Positions 8,498-16,637 of a stretch of 18,810 nucleotides of DNA are shown piece by piece (the first letter of the stretch is position 1; the number at the start of each line of letters is the position of its first letter). The DNA is from Nitrospinaceae bacterium. Its GTDB lineage: Bacteria; Nitrospinota; Nitrospinia; Nitrospinales; VA-1. The position numbers and the translations under genes are program-made. The stretch spans positions 1-18,810 of the forward strand of contig JAPYPK010000024.1 in assembly GCA_029937655.1 (NCBI GenBank). Reading direction: 5' to 3'. The notes beneath the pieces were generated by a model, which was not told the origin of the DNA, searched no databases, and saw only the letters and a list, made by a program, of their open reading frames with translations.

Positions 8498-8764
8498 AAC
8501 GTTATAAGGCCGAGGTAGTTTACAATATTTAAGAGGCAAGCGAAATACCTTCTCCCCAACGACCAGCGAAAGGCTGGGCACACCAGAAGTAACAACCGTC
8601 TTGAAGATAATTATTTCTACAGAATTTAATCTCCAGCGTAACCATTACTACAAACTCCGAGTTAACCTCATTTCAATTTGAATAATGTGACCGCAGGTGG
8701 AAGGCACTAAAGAAGGGAATTATTTTCTAGTTTGCTGGCTAACTTGTCAGGCTGAGTATCACAA

Positions 8765-8802
8765 TCAAATAAGTGGTTTATTTGAGCACCTCTCATAGAG
8801 AG
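8765..8802 (-). terminator. Tandem hairpins after sufU, possible operon end
   Basis: Reading away from sufU (reverse strand) come first a 5-base stem with a 3-base loop (8802-8790, CTCTC/GAGAG), then a perfect 8-base stem with a 5-base loop (8785-8765, TCAAATAA/TTATTTGA). They begin about 33 bases past the stop codon. There is no T-run after them, so a standard intrinsic terminator is not shown. They may instead protect the mRNA end. Confidence 0.3.
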
Positions 8803-8835
8803 TTACACTATTGACCAAATTAATTACCAATATTT

Positions 8836-9294
8836 TTACTCGGTACTTACACCTTCTGACTTTTTGTCAAGCGCCCCAACCATTGTATGCCATGCAAGGC
8901 TAGCGCATTTAGTACGCGACGGGTATTCTCTTATCCCCATGAATAAAGTAAGTTTTCCCAAATGGTGCTCTTCTTTTTCTGGGTCAAAATCACCTAGAAC
9001 CATTTTATGAAATTCATCAAAAATTAATCGACTTTCATCAATTTTTTTTCCCTTAAGATATTGGGTCATCAGGGAAGTACTAGCTTTCGATATGGCACAC
9101 CCAGAGCCAGTAAAACTGATATCTTGTATAACCCGTTCAGCCTCATCCAACTTCAGATAAATGGTTATATCATCGCCACATAAAGGATTGATCCCATGGC
9201 AACTACTAGTCGAGTTTTCCATTTCATGGAAGTTTCGTGGTTTTCGGTTATGATCGAGAATCACTTGTTGATATAACTCGTTGTCGTAAGACAT
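8836..9294 (-). CDS. sufU: SufU, Zn-dependent sulfur acceptor / Fe-S assembly protein
   Basis: This 152-residue IscU/SufU-family protein carries C39 and D41 (NPLCGDD), C66 (SGCAISKAS) and C130 (TKCASLAW), the zinc ligand set of SufU. It also has the SufU-type insertion region (about 83-115) before the last cysteine. In Bacillus subtilis SufU takes persulfide sulfur from SufS and activates it; the same role is expected here. It is the last gene of the SUF operon, 151 bases after sufS. The operon also contains a separate NifU-like protein at its other end, so SufU is more likely the SufS partner than the cluster scaffold. An ATG at 9294 follows a GGGG-rich stretch. Confidence 0.93.
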   Translation of the reverse strand: MSYDNELYQQVILDHNRKPRNFHEMENSTSSCHGINPLCGDDITIYLKLDEAERVIQDISFTGSGCAISKASTSLMTQYLKGKKIDESRLIFDEFHKMVLGDFDPEKEEHHLGKLTLFMGIREYPSRTKCASLAWHTMVGALDKKSEGVSTE

Positions 9295-9445
9295 ATCTTC
9301 AAAACCCCTTTATTCCAGTTTTGTATTTACTGATACTTTAATTTTGCACATTCGGCAACTAGAAAACACCGGTAAAGCACTAAATGCAATATACCACATA
9401 GCTGCTCTATACCTAGCGCAACACACCCTATGCTGAAGTAATTTG

Positions 9446-10699
9446 TTATGAAAAAAATTTGATGATCTTGCGAAGGCTGTCTGCTAATGCATCAATTTCG
9501 GAAAACTTATTATAAAAAGCCATTGAGGCTCTAGCTGTAGCCGGAACACCGAAGCGTATCATTGTAGGCTGCGCACAGTGGTGTCCTCCCCTAAGAGCAA
9601 TTCCATCCTGATCAAGCATGGTGATAATATCGTGCGGGTGTGCTGCCTCTAAATAAATGGATAAAATAGCTGCCTTTTCTTTCGCGTTACCTATAATACG
9701 AAGCCCATCAATATCATTAAGCAGTCGAGTCCCATAGTCGAGCAGACTCTTCTCATATTCAAAAATTTTATCCATTCCAATCGCGTTAAGGTAATCAATT
9801 GCTGCGCCAAGTCCTATCACCTGGCTAATTGGCGGGGTGCCGGCTTCAAATCGTGCTGGGGGTTTTGCATAGGTTGTTTTCTCTAACGTGACCTGCATAA
9901 TCATATCACCACCAGTCACATAGGGAGACATCGTTTCCATTACTTCCATTTTCCCAAACATACCGCCAATTCCACTAGGCGCATACATTTTATGTCCCGA
10001 AAAAGTATAGAAATCACAGTTAATACCCTGAACATCTACTTTCATGTGCGGGGTGCTTTGAGCACCATCTATGAGGACTTTTGCTCCGACAGCATGTGCC
10101 TTACGCGTAATTTCGTTTACGGGATTGATTGTTCCTAGGGCATTCGACACATGGTTCACTGCAACAATACGAGTCTTGTTAGTTAATAACTTGTCATATT
10201 CTTCCATGACGAGTTCGCCGTTATCAGCAACTGGAATAACCTTAAGCGTTGCTCCTTTCTCATCACACAGTACCTGCCATGGGACCGTGTTGGCATGATG
10301 TTCAATATTGGAAATGATAACCTCATCCCCAGAATTTACGAATTTACGGCCAAAACTATGAGCGACCAGATTAATTGATTGCGTTGTACCGCTTGTAAAG
10401 ACAATTTCCTGCCGCGTTGGTGCACCCAGAAAATCAGCGACTTTCTGACGCGCCTCCTCGTAAAGTTGAGTTGAATGCTCGCATAATCGATAAGAACCAC
10501 GTCGCACCGTCCCATATTCATCTGAATCGAATTTTCTTACCCGCTCGATTACCTGTTTAGGTTTGTGAGTCGTCGCTCCATTATCTAGATAAATTAGCGG
10601 TTTTCCTCCTATCTCTTTTGATAGCAAAGGAAAATCGGAACGGATTTTATCAACATCAAGAATTGGATTATCTATAGAAATAGTATTAGTATCACTCAT
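9446..10699 (-). CDS. sufS: SufS cysteine desulfurase
   Basis: This 417-residue PLP enzyme removes sulfur from cysteine as an enzyme-bound persulfide to feed the SUF assembly complex. Visible are the PLP lysine K237 in SGHKMYAPSG and the catalytic C375 in RGGHHCAQP, which places it in the SufS/group II class. VNHVSNALGT (181-190) and IDGAQSTPHM (210-219) are also conserved. The start codon overlaps the end of sufD by 8 bases (ATGAGTGA), indicating translational coupling. SufS enzymes of this class need a partner, and sufU downstream fits that need; no sufE is seen. Confidence 0.96.
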   Translation of the reverse strand: MSDTNTISIDNPILDVDKIRSDFPLLSKEIGGKPLIYLDNGATTHKPKQVIERVRKFDSDEYGTVRRGSYRLCEHSTQLYEEARQKVADFLGAPTRQEIVFTSGTTQSINLVAHSFGRKFVNSGDEVIISNIEHHANTVPWQVLCDEKGATLKVIPVADNGELVMEEYDKLLTNKTRIVAVNHVSNALGTINPVNEITRKAHAVGAKVLIDGAQSTPHMKVDVQGINCDFYTFSGHKMYAPSGIGGMFGKMEVMETMSPYVTGGDMIMQVTLEKTTYAKPPARFEAGTPPISQVIGLGAAIDYLNAIGMDKIFEYEKSLLDYGTRLLNDIDGLRIIGNAKEKAAILSIYLEAAHPHDIITMLDQDGIALRGGHHCAQPTMIRFGVPATARASMAFYNKFSEIDALADSLRKIIKFFS

Positions 10700-12017
10700 T
10701 ATTAGCTACCAGTTTTTTGAGTAAGGTTTCATCTAGTTCTTTTACAACTGGCTCAAAAGGAATTTTTTGAACAATACTCCTTGCAAAACTCTGGGTGAGA
10801 ATTTCCTTTGCAACAGACTCCGAAAGTCCTCTTGTTTTTAAATAAAAAAGTTGATCATCGTCCAGTTGGCCGACTGTCGCACCGTGCGCACATTTGACAT
10901 CATCCGCAAAAATCATCAAGTTTGGTTTGCAGTCTGCATGTCCTTCATCAGAAAGCATTAAATTATTGATGAGTTGATCAGAGTTGGTTAACTGTGCTCC
11001 TTTATTAACCACAACGGTCCCATCAAAGCTAGCTCGCGCTCGATCATTTATAATATTTTTAAAATATTGATGGCTAGTACAGTTTTCTACTTCATGGTGA
11101 ACGCGGACAAACTGATGGGATTGTTCATCTTCCTCCAACACACTTACTCCATTCAGTTCCATTTCTGCTCCAGATTCATTCAACCAAACTTCATTATGGT
11201 TGCGAACCAAACGCGTCCCACTCACGGTCTGATACCCCAAGTACTTACTATCTCGTTTTAAAAAAATTCTGTTTTTTGAAAAATTCCAAGCATCTTTAGA
11301 GTCTGCTTCTATTTGAATATGAGTCAAGGTTGCATTATCCTCAATAACCATGTCTTGAACTGAATTAACAAAATAGTTACTTCCATCACCGACATACTTA
11401 ACAATTAGTTTTAATTCGGATGAAGGCTCAAGATGAATATACGCTCTTGGTACTGTCATCACTGGCCCACTGTCTCCGCCACTTGAAACATTAAGAATCT
11501 GCAATGGAACTTCAACTTGTTTATCTCTACTGACTTTGACCATAACTCCCTGCTTCATAAAAGCACTATTAATAGAAGCAAACACATCATTTTCTTGCTC
11601 AATACTTTTCTGTAAAATATTTTTAAATGATTCATCTTTTACCGCTTCTATCAAAGATCCAATCTTGACACTAGTACCAAGCGCAGTGGCATCAGACAAC
11701 TCAGGACACAAAGCACCATCCACAAAAGTCAAATGACTCCGCTCGCAGCCGGCATAAATATGCTGCTTAACAAAACTATTTTGAACTGAGTTTTCTGTTT
11801 TTAGAGAAAATGATGTGTCTGCTAGAACCTTCGTATTCACAAAGGTATACATCTCATGTTTACGGTGGGGGAACTTTAAGCTTTCGAATATATCAAGAGC
11901 CTTTTTATTAAATGGTAATAGATCAGCACTAGGTTGATCCGCATCAAGAAATTGTTTATGGAGAGCAAGTACAGCCGACTCGGCACCATTTTTAGACTCT
12001 TCAATTACGCTCGACAT
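10692..12017 (-). CDS. sufD: SufD, Fe-S assembly scaffold subunit
   Basis: This 441-residue protein is a SufD-type partner of SufB in the SufBC2D scaffold. The conserved CAHGATVGQLDDDQLFYL segment carries C376 and H378, matching the C358/H360 site of E. coli SufD at the SufB-SufD interface. The preceding core is the beta-helix domain, with an HHEVENCTSHQYFK stretch (about 306-319). The N-terminus is helical and more variable. It starts 9 bases after sufC, with a GAGGA ribosome binding site overlapping the sufC stop, and overlaps sufS at its end, so the three are tightly coupled. Confidence 0.94.
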   Translation of the reverse strand: MSSVIEESKNGAESAVLALHKQFLDADQPSADLLPFNKKALDIFESLKFPHRKHEMYTFVNTKVLADTSFSLKTENSVQNSFVKQHIYAGCERSHLTFVDGALCPELSDATALGTSVKIGSLIEAVKDESFKNILQKSIEQENDVFASINSAFMKQGVMVKVSRDKQVEVPLQILNVSSGGDSGPVMTVPRAYIHLEPSSELKLIVKYVGDGSNYFVNSVQDMVIEDNATLTHIQIEADSKDAWNFSKNRIFLKRDSKYLGYQTVSGTRLVRNHNEVWLNESGAEMELNGVSVLEEDEQSHQFVRVHHEVENCTSHQYFKNIINDRARASFDGTVVVNKGAQLTNSDQLINNLMLSDEGHADCKPNLMIFADDVKCAHGATVGQLDDDQLFYLKTRGLSESVAKEILTQSFARSIVQKIPFEPVVKELDETLLKKLVANNE

Positions 12018-12026
12018 AAAATTTCC

Positions 12027-12773
12027 TCAATTCGCTGTAGTTAACCAGTCGTAACCCTGCGCTTCTAATTCATGCGCTAGTTCTTTACCGCCCGACTTAA
12101 TAATTTTTCCACCACTGATAACATGGACAAAGTCAGGCTTGATATGATCCAGCAATCTCTGGTAATGAGTAATTAGAATGAGCGCATTATCATCGCCATT
12201 TAACTTATTAACTCCATCGGCAACGATGCGGAGAGCATCAATATCCAAACCAGAATCGGTTTCATCAAGAATGGATAGCACTGGCTTTAAGATAGCCATT
12301 TGGAGAATTTCATTTTTTTTCTTTTCGCCGCCAGAAAACCCATCATTACAGCTGCGCTCTTTGTATTTATCCTCCATTCCAAGCATATCCATCTTTTCCT
12401 GAAGAATATCGTCGAAGTCAAGGGGATCGACTTCATCCTTTCCTTCATTAAGCAACCGAGCATTGTAAGCCATACGAAGGAATTCTGCATTATTAACTCC
12501 TGGGATTTCAACTGGATATTGAAAACCCATGAATATACCGACTAGAGAGCGTTCCTCGGCGCTCAAATCAAGTAGATTTTTACCCTGAAACAACACCTCT
12601 CCGGAGGTCACTTCATATGCTGGATGACCCGATAAAACTTTGGCCAGAGTACTCTTACCTGAACCGTTTGGGCCCATCACAGCATGAACCTCTCCCTTTT
12701 TAATCGTAAGAGAAATCCCCTTCAGGATCTCGATTCCCTCAACCGCAGAATGCAAATCTTTTATTTCTAACAT
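12027..12773 (-). CDS. sufC: SufC, ABC-type ATPase of the SUF complex
   Basis: This 248-residue ATPase energises SufB-SufD during Fe-S cluster assembly. It has Walker A GPNGSGKST (34-42), the signature FSGGEKKK (146-153) typical of SufC rather than LSGGQ, Walker B LSILDETDSGLD (166-177) with catalytic E171, and the switch histidine in ITHYQR (201-206). The length is normal and no membrane domain partner is present, as expected. It lies 132 bases after sufB and 9 bases before sufD. An AGGAAAA stretch about 12 bases upstream of the ATG is a weak ribosome binding site. Confidence 0.97.
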   Translation of the reverse strand: MLEIKDLHSAVEGIEILKGISLTIKKGEVHAVMGPNGSGKSTLAKVLSGHPAYEVTSGEVLFQGKNLLDLSAEERSLVGIFMGFQYPVEIPGVNNAEFLRMAYNARLLNEGKDEVDPLDFDDILQEKMDMLGMEDKYKERSCNDGFSGGEKKKNEILQMAILKPVLSILDETDSGLDIDALRIVADGVNKLNGDDNALILITHYQRLLDHIKPDFVHVISGGKIIKSGGKELAHELEAQGYDWLTTAN

Positions 12774-12905
12774 TAAACAATTTTCCTATTTATTAAAAGT
12801 TATCCACCTCTAGGAATGTACCAAAGATAAGTCCCATAGGCGAAACATAACCGCCCCACCAAGCTCTTTTAAAAGCATGGAGGACAAATATAAAACAATA
12901 ATCGC

Positions 12906-14354
12906 TCAGCCAACGCTATTTTCGAGTTTTAAGGTGAGGAGTTTTTGAGCTTCTACCGCAAATTCCATAGGAAGCTGCTTAAAAACATCTTTGCAGAATC
13001 CATTAATGATAGTGGCAATCGCATTTTCACGCGAAATGCCTCGTTGTTCAAAATAGAACAACTGTTCTTCACTAATCTTGGATGTGGATGCTTCATGCTC
13101 AATCTGAAGAGAACTATTTCCCGTTTCAATGTATGGGAAAGTGTGGGCACTCGATTGATCCCCGACCAACATACTGTCACACTGTGTATAGTTTCTTGCG
13201 TCGGTTGCGTTCTTCCCTACCCTAACCAGACCACGATAACTATTACTGGAATGATCAGCGGAGATCCCTTTTGAAATGATACTTGACCGAGTATTCTTTC
13301 CAATGTGCATCATTTTGGTTCCAGTATCAGCCTGCATATATCCATTGGTAAGAGCCACTGAATAAAATTCACCGACCGAACCGTCTCCTTGCAGGATACA
13401 GCTTGGATATTTCCACGTAATTGCCGACCCTGTTTCCACTTGTGTCCAAGAAATTTTTGATTTTTCACCCTGGCATTTGCCACGTTTGGTTACAAAGTTA
13501 TAAATTCCACCTTTGCCTGTTTCAGGGTCTCCTGCGTACCAGTTTTGGACAGTACTATATTTAATTTCAGCATTATCCAGAGTTACAAGCTCTACGACAG
13601 CAGCATGCAACTGGTTGGTATCAAATTGAGGTGCCGTACATCCCTCAAGGTAAGAAACATAACTATTCTCAGCACAAATAATTAAAGTACGTTCAAACTG
13701 CCCTGTTTCTTCAGTATTGATTCTGAAATAGGTAGACAATTCCATGGGAGAAATAGTGTCAGGAGGTATATACACAAAAGATCCATCGGTAAATACTGCG
13801 CTATTGAGTGCAGCGTAATAATTATCACCTATCGGCACCACGGTTCCCAAGTATTCTTCGATCAATTCAGGGTAATCCTTCACCGCATCGGAAAAAGAAC
13901 AGAAAATAATCCCTACTTCCATCAGTTTCTTTTTATGCGTGGTAGCCACGCTAACGCTATCGAAAACCGCATCCACAGCAACGTTAGCCAATTTTTTCTG
14001 CTCCTCCAAAGGAATTCCTAGTTTTTCAAAGGTATTAAGAACCTCGGGGTCCACCTCATCTAAACTAGCCAACTTCTTTTTTGGTTTTGGAGCGGAATAG
14101 TAGGAAATATTCTGAAAGTCAATCTTAGGATATTGGACATTCGGCCACGCAGGCTCTTTCATCGTCAACCATTTCTCATATGCCTTTAGTCTGAAATTTA
14201 GCATGAAATCGGGTTCGCCCTTTTTCTTAGAAATAGCTCGAACAACGCCTTCGTCAAGACCTTTGGCAAACGTATCTGATTCAACATTGGTAGTGAATCC
14301 ATACTTATAATCATTATCTATAGCGTCAGCTACTGAATTTTCTTTGGTTTCCAT
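12906..14354 (-). CDS. sufB: SufB, Fe-S assembly scaffold subunit
   Basis: This 482-residue core scaffold protein builds the nascent Fe-S cluster with SufC and SufD. The C-terminal 91 residues align without gaps to E. coli SufB. C392 in NYTQCDSMLVGD matches the essential C405, and the end GFCKDVFKQLP...LENSVG is typical. The second cysteine found nearby in the E. coli protein is serine here. WKYPSCILQGDGSVGEFYSV (about 304-323) belongs to the beta-helix core. The ribosome binding site AAGGGAG lies inside a small stem just before the ATG, described separately. It follows the NifU-like gene after 95 bases, and its gap to sufC is 132 bases. Confidence 0.96.
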   Translation of the reverse strand: METKENSVADAIDNDYKYGFTTNVESDTFAKGLDEGVVRAISKKKGEPDFMLNFRLKAYEKWLTMKEPAWPNVQYPKIDFQNISYYSAPKPKKKLASLDEVDPEVLNTFEKLGIPLEEQKKLANVAVDAVFDSVSVATTHKKKLMEVGIIFCSFSDAVKDYPELIEEYLGTVVPIGDNYYAALNSAVFTDGSFVYIPPDTISPMELSTYFRINTEETGQFERTLIICAENSYVSYLEGCTAPQFDTNQLHAAVVELVTLDNAEIKYSTVQNWYAGDPETGKGGIYNFVTKRGKCQGEKSKISWTQVETGSAITWKYPSCILQGDGSVGEFYSVALTNGYMQADTGTKMMHIGKNTRSSIISKGISADHSSNSYRGLVRVGKNATDARNYTQCDSMLVGDQSSAHTFPYIETGNSSLQIEHEASTSKISEEQLFYFEQRGISRENAIATIINGFCKDVFKQLPMEFAVEAQKLLTLKLENSVG

Positions 14355-14364
14355 ATATGATTTC

Positions 14365-14379
14365 TCCCTTCACAAGGGA
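14365..14379 (-). promoter_or_regulatory. Hairpin enclosing the sufB ribosome binding site
   Basis: On the reverse strand TCCCTT, GTG, AAGGGA form a perfect 6-base stem with a 3-base loop. The 3' arm is the sufB Shine-Dalgarno (AAGGGAG), about 9 bases before the ATG. Folding would hide the ribosome binding site, so sufB translation could be adjusted independently of the gene before it. Confidence 0.4.
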
Positions 14380-14449
14380 AATTTTATTGTTATAAATGAC
14401 TACTCGTATAATTTATCAAAACAGAACTCGACCAAAACTCCCAGAAAAT

Positions 14450-15196
14450 TTACATATTGGGAACTACAATCAGCTCATTATAAATATCTTTACGTAACGC
14501 CTGCTCCATAAACGATAGTGTAGCTCCCAAAGAAGACCCGCAACTGCCACAGGCCCCCTGATACTGAATCATCACTTTTTCGCCATCCACAACATCCAAC
14601 ACTTGGACATTACCACCATCCGACATTAAAGCAGGACGAACTTTCTCATCAAGAACCATATTGATCTGTGTGATTTGGTCTTCCTTGTTCAAACCCATCC
14701 AAGCTTGTTCGGCCATAGACAATTCAGCAGAAGAAACTGCTTTAACGGCCTTTTTATCTATGGATGCACTTACTTCAGCTACTGCTTTAGCCGCAGGGTA
14801 TGCCTGTTGGACAACTTTAAGTAGCTCTTCAACGTTGGCAAATGATTTGTTCTTAGACTCGGGAACTGCTGGAATTTCTGGATCATCCCTTAGATATGCT
14901 TCAATATCTTCACCCTTTAACGAACAGGCCTCATCTAGTGTTAGTCCTTTGATCATGGTGCAGAGGGTCTCACCAATAGCAACCGAGACTTTACCACCAT
15001 AAGCAAAAAACTTTGCGCTATAAATGCGATCTTCAGCCCTATCCGCCAACAAGTAGATCTTTGTATCCTTAAACTTGGCTTCAACCAAGGTCATCCCTTT
15101 GCCAGAAGCATCATCTTGATCGTAGGCGCCTCGATATTTGGGATTACTAGCGGCCTCATCAAATTTTTTGGAAAATTTTTCTTCTGCAACGGTCAT
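14450..15196 (-). CDS. NifU-like Fe-S protein with cysteine-free IscU-type domain
   Basis: This 248-residue protein has two parts. The C-terminal NifU/Nfu domain (about 172-248) has MSDGGNVQVLDV and the CxxC pair C216/C219 in GACGSCGSS, which in this family carries a 4Fe-4S cluster for delivery. The N-terminal half (about 5-135) follows the IscU/NifU-N outline (NPKYRGAYDQ; AKFFAYGGKVSVAI; KGLTLDEA). Its three scaffold cysteines are gone, however: DDASGKG, YGGKV and SFANV occupy those places. The remaining C79 and C91 are not at scaffold positions. This parallels NfuA, whose N-domain is a degenerate A-type fold used for target binding, but here the lost domain is IscU-type. As first gene of the SUF operon it probably carries clusters to clients. 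Start at 15196 with a weak AAGAG box. Confidence 0.85.
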   Translation of the reverse strand: MTVAEEKFSKKFDEAASNPKYRGAYDQDDASGKGMTLVEAKFKDTKIYLLADRAEDRIYSAKFFAYGGKVSVAIGETLCTMIKGLTLDEACSLKGEDIEAYLRDDPEIPAVPESKNKSFANVEELLKVVQQAYPAAKAVAEVSASIDKKAVKAVSSAELSMAEQAWMGLNKEDQITQINMVLDEKVRPALMSDGGNVQVLDVVDGEKVMIQYQGACGSCGSSLGATLSFMEQALRKDIYNELIVVPNM

Positions 15197-15269
15197 TCAG
15201 AACACTCTTTTAAGTTGAATTATTTTCAGGAATCTCGTTTACCTGAGGCTCAAAACTAAGCAATATTCA

Positions 15270-15289
15270 CTCCAAATTTATTTTTGGAG
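15270..15289 (-). repeat. Perfect 7-base inverted repeat in the SUF leader
   Basis: CTCCAAA (15270-15276) and TTTGGAG (15283-15289) flank a 6-base loop, starting about 6 bases after the predicted transcription start of the SUF operon. It could be an operator just downstream of the start point or a 5'-end stem in the mRNA. Confidence 0.4.
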
Positions 15290-15301
15290 AAACTTAAAAT
15301 T

Positions 15302-15330
15302 ATTATAGGTTATTGACTAAAAAAACTCAA
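15302..15330 (-). promoter_or_regulatory. SUF operon promoter
   Basis: On the reverse strand TTGAGT (15330-15325) is followed after exactly 17 bases by TATAAT (15307-15302). Transcription would begin near 15295, giving a leader of about 98 bases before the NifU-like gene. This is the best sigma-70-like promoter in the window and probably drives the whole run down to sufU. Confidence 0.6.
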
Positions 15331-15336
15331 ACAACC
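15308..15336. promoter_or_regulatory. Imperfect dyad covering the SUF promoter spacer and -35
   Basis: TTGACT (15313-15318), six A, and ACTCAA (15325-15330) form a dyad with one mismatched position per arm. It is extended by GGTT on the left (15308-15311) and AACC on the right (15333-15336). The layout loosely recalls the IscR type 1 site (YYGACTR, 3 A/T, YAGTCRR), but the spacing here is one base longer. An Fe-S-sensing Rrf2-family repressor is a reasonable guess; no such gene is in the window. Confidence 0.35.
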
Positions 15337-15504
15337 TTTAATATAAATAAGTTAACAACCAATTAGATGTACCCAATCTATTAAGGTTCTTTAAATTATA
15401 CAAAGTTTAACTCTAACCCTATAGCAAGGTTAGAAATAGCAGGTGCTTTATAAACTAAGAAACAAGAACTTAAATAATCAGATGCATTATCCAGCGAGAA
15501 AAGA

Positions 15505-15510
15505 TATAAT
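15505..15510 (+). promoter_or_regulatory. Candidate -10 box for moaA
   Basis: A perfect TATAAT sits on the moaA strand about 114 bases before its ATG. No convincing -35 is seen at 16-18 bases, so this is tentative. Confidence 0.22.
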
Positions 15511-15623
15511 TCCTATTGATCCTAAAGTAGTTAAGCGACAGAAGTTTATTCTCGGCAATTTGTGGCTTTTAACTGACAGGCGATGAAGTGGGTTGATAAA
15601 TCCATATTACCAGGGAGAAAGAA

Positions 15624-16637
15624 ATGACGGCTTTAGCAGAAAATACAGGGCAAACACTGGTTGATGGGATGGGTAGAACCATAGTAAACCTGCGGATTTC
15701 TGTTACAGACCGGTGCAATTTTCGCTGCACTTATTGCATGCCGGCTGACAATGTCGAGTTTATGCCTCGCGAAAAATTACTCTCGTTTGAGGAGATCACC
15801 CGGATTGCTAGAATTGGGGCTGGAATGGGAATCAAACGACTTCGGCTCACAGGAGGCGAACCTCTTATGCGCAAAGACCTCCCAACTCTCATTAGTATGT
15901 TAGCTAAGTTAGATGGGATAGAGGATATCGCGATGACCACTAACGCATTTTTTCTCAAAGAACACGCTAAGACATTGAAGGAAGCTGGACTCAAACGGCT
16001 CAACATAAGCCTCGACGCTCTTGACCCAGAAAAGTTCCGAGACGTGAATAGAAGAGATTGTCTTAAAGAAGTCTTGGAGGGAATGAGAGTTTCAGCTGAA
16101 GTTGGCTTTAAATCAATTAAAGTAAACGCTGTTGCAATGAAAAACTTCTCAGAAACTGAAATTCTGGGACTTATTGAAATGGGACGATCCGAGGGTTTTG
16201 AAATTCGTTTCATTGAGTTCATGCCTCTAGATTCCGACCGCAATTGGGAACGAGACAAAGTACTTTTTGGCCACGAAATCCTTGATCTTATCCGGGAAAA
16301 ACACGATCTAGTGCCAGTCGAAAACTCATTAGAAATTGGTCCTGCTAGTGAGTACGATTTCGCTGATGGCAAAGGGCGTGTCGGCATTATTACTGCCGTA
16401 AGCAATCCATTTTGTGATCACTGTAACCGGATCCGAATGACAGCTAACGGCAAACTTCGCACATGTCTTTTCTCCACAGATGAAACAGACCTCAAAGAAC
16501 TAATTCGCGGCAACGCTTCTGATGAAGATATTGTAAAAGCGATAAAAGACGCTGTACTTATTAAAGAACCCGGCCACAAAATCAACTTGGATGACTTTGA
16601 ACAACCTCAACGAGCTATGCATGCCATCGGTGGTTAA
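15624..16637 (+). CDS. moaA: GTP 3',8-cyclase MoaA
   Basis: This 337-residue radical SAM enzyme catalyses the first step of molybdopterin synthesis, converting GTP to 3',8-cyclo-GTP. It has the CX3CX2C motif with C31, C35 and C38 for the SAM-binding cluster, and GGEP at 77-80. A second cluster site lies in the C-terminal half with C264, C267 and C281 around NRIRMTANGKLRTC. The chain ends in the Gly-Gly tail (336-337) needed for activity. The length is standard. GGGAG at 15613-15617 lies 6 bases before the ATG, fixing the start. No moaC or other molybdopterin genes are in the window. It diverges from the SUF operon, which would supply its two 4Fe-4S clusters. Confidence 0.97.
   Translation: MTALAENTGQTLVDGMGRTIVNLRISVTDRCNFRCTYCMPADNVEFMPREKLLSFEEITRIARIGAGMGIKRLRLTGGEPLMRKDLPTLISMLAKLDGIEDIAMTTNAFFLKEHAKTLKEAGLKRLNISLDALDPEKFRDVNRRDCLKEVLEGMRVSAEVGFKSIKVNAVAMKNFSETEILGLIEMGRSEGFEIRFIEFMPLDSDRNWERDKVLFGHEILDLIREKHDLVPVENSLEIGPASEYDFADGKGRVGIITAVSNPFCDHCNRIRMTANGKLRTCLFSTDETDLKELIRGNASDEDIVKAIKDAVLIKEPGHKINLDDFEQPQRAMHAIGG

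Larger units (their letters stand above)
8441..8835. other. 395-base gap between sufU and serS
   Basis: The left end holds the serS promoter. The middle has a small hairpin at 8563-8577, with arms CCAGC and GCTGG around a GAAAG loop. The right end has two tandem inverted repeats just past the sufU stop. I find no tRNA, T-box or riboswitch pattern and no convincing frame in either direction. Confidence 0.4.
15197..15623. other. Divergent intergenic region, SUF operon / moaA
   Basis: This 427-base region carries the SUF promoter and its dyad on the left side. Two hairpins lie in the SUF leader: TCAGG/CCTGA at 15226-15246 and CTCCAAA/TTTGGAG at 15270-15289. A TATAAT on the moaA strand is at 15505-15510. 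A 34-codon frame at 15482-15586 lacks a ribosome binding site. I do not recognise the molybdenum-cofactor riboswitch in front of moaA. Confidence 0.45.

Noticed and set aside
8441..8835. tRNA, SRP RNA or T-box in the sufU-serS gap
   Set aside because: No T-loop or anticodon arm pattern, no SRP core sequence and no T-box sequence are visible on either strand.
15482..15586. 34-codon basic frame upstream of moaA
   Set aside because: It has no ribosome binding site, and a candidate -10 box lies inside it. Not enough to call a gene.
15550..15623. Molybdenum-cofactor riboswitch before moaA
   Set aside because: I could not find the conserved stems and sequence blocks of that riboswitch; only an ordinary ribosome binding site is clear.
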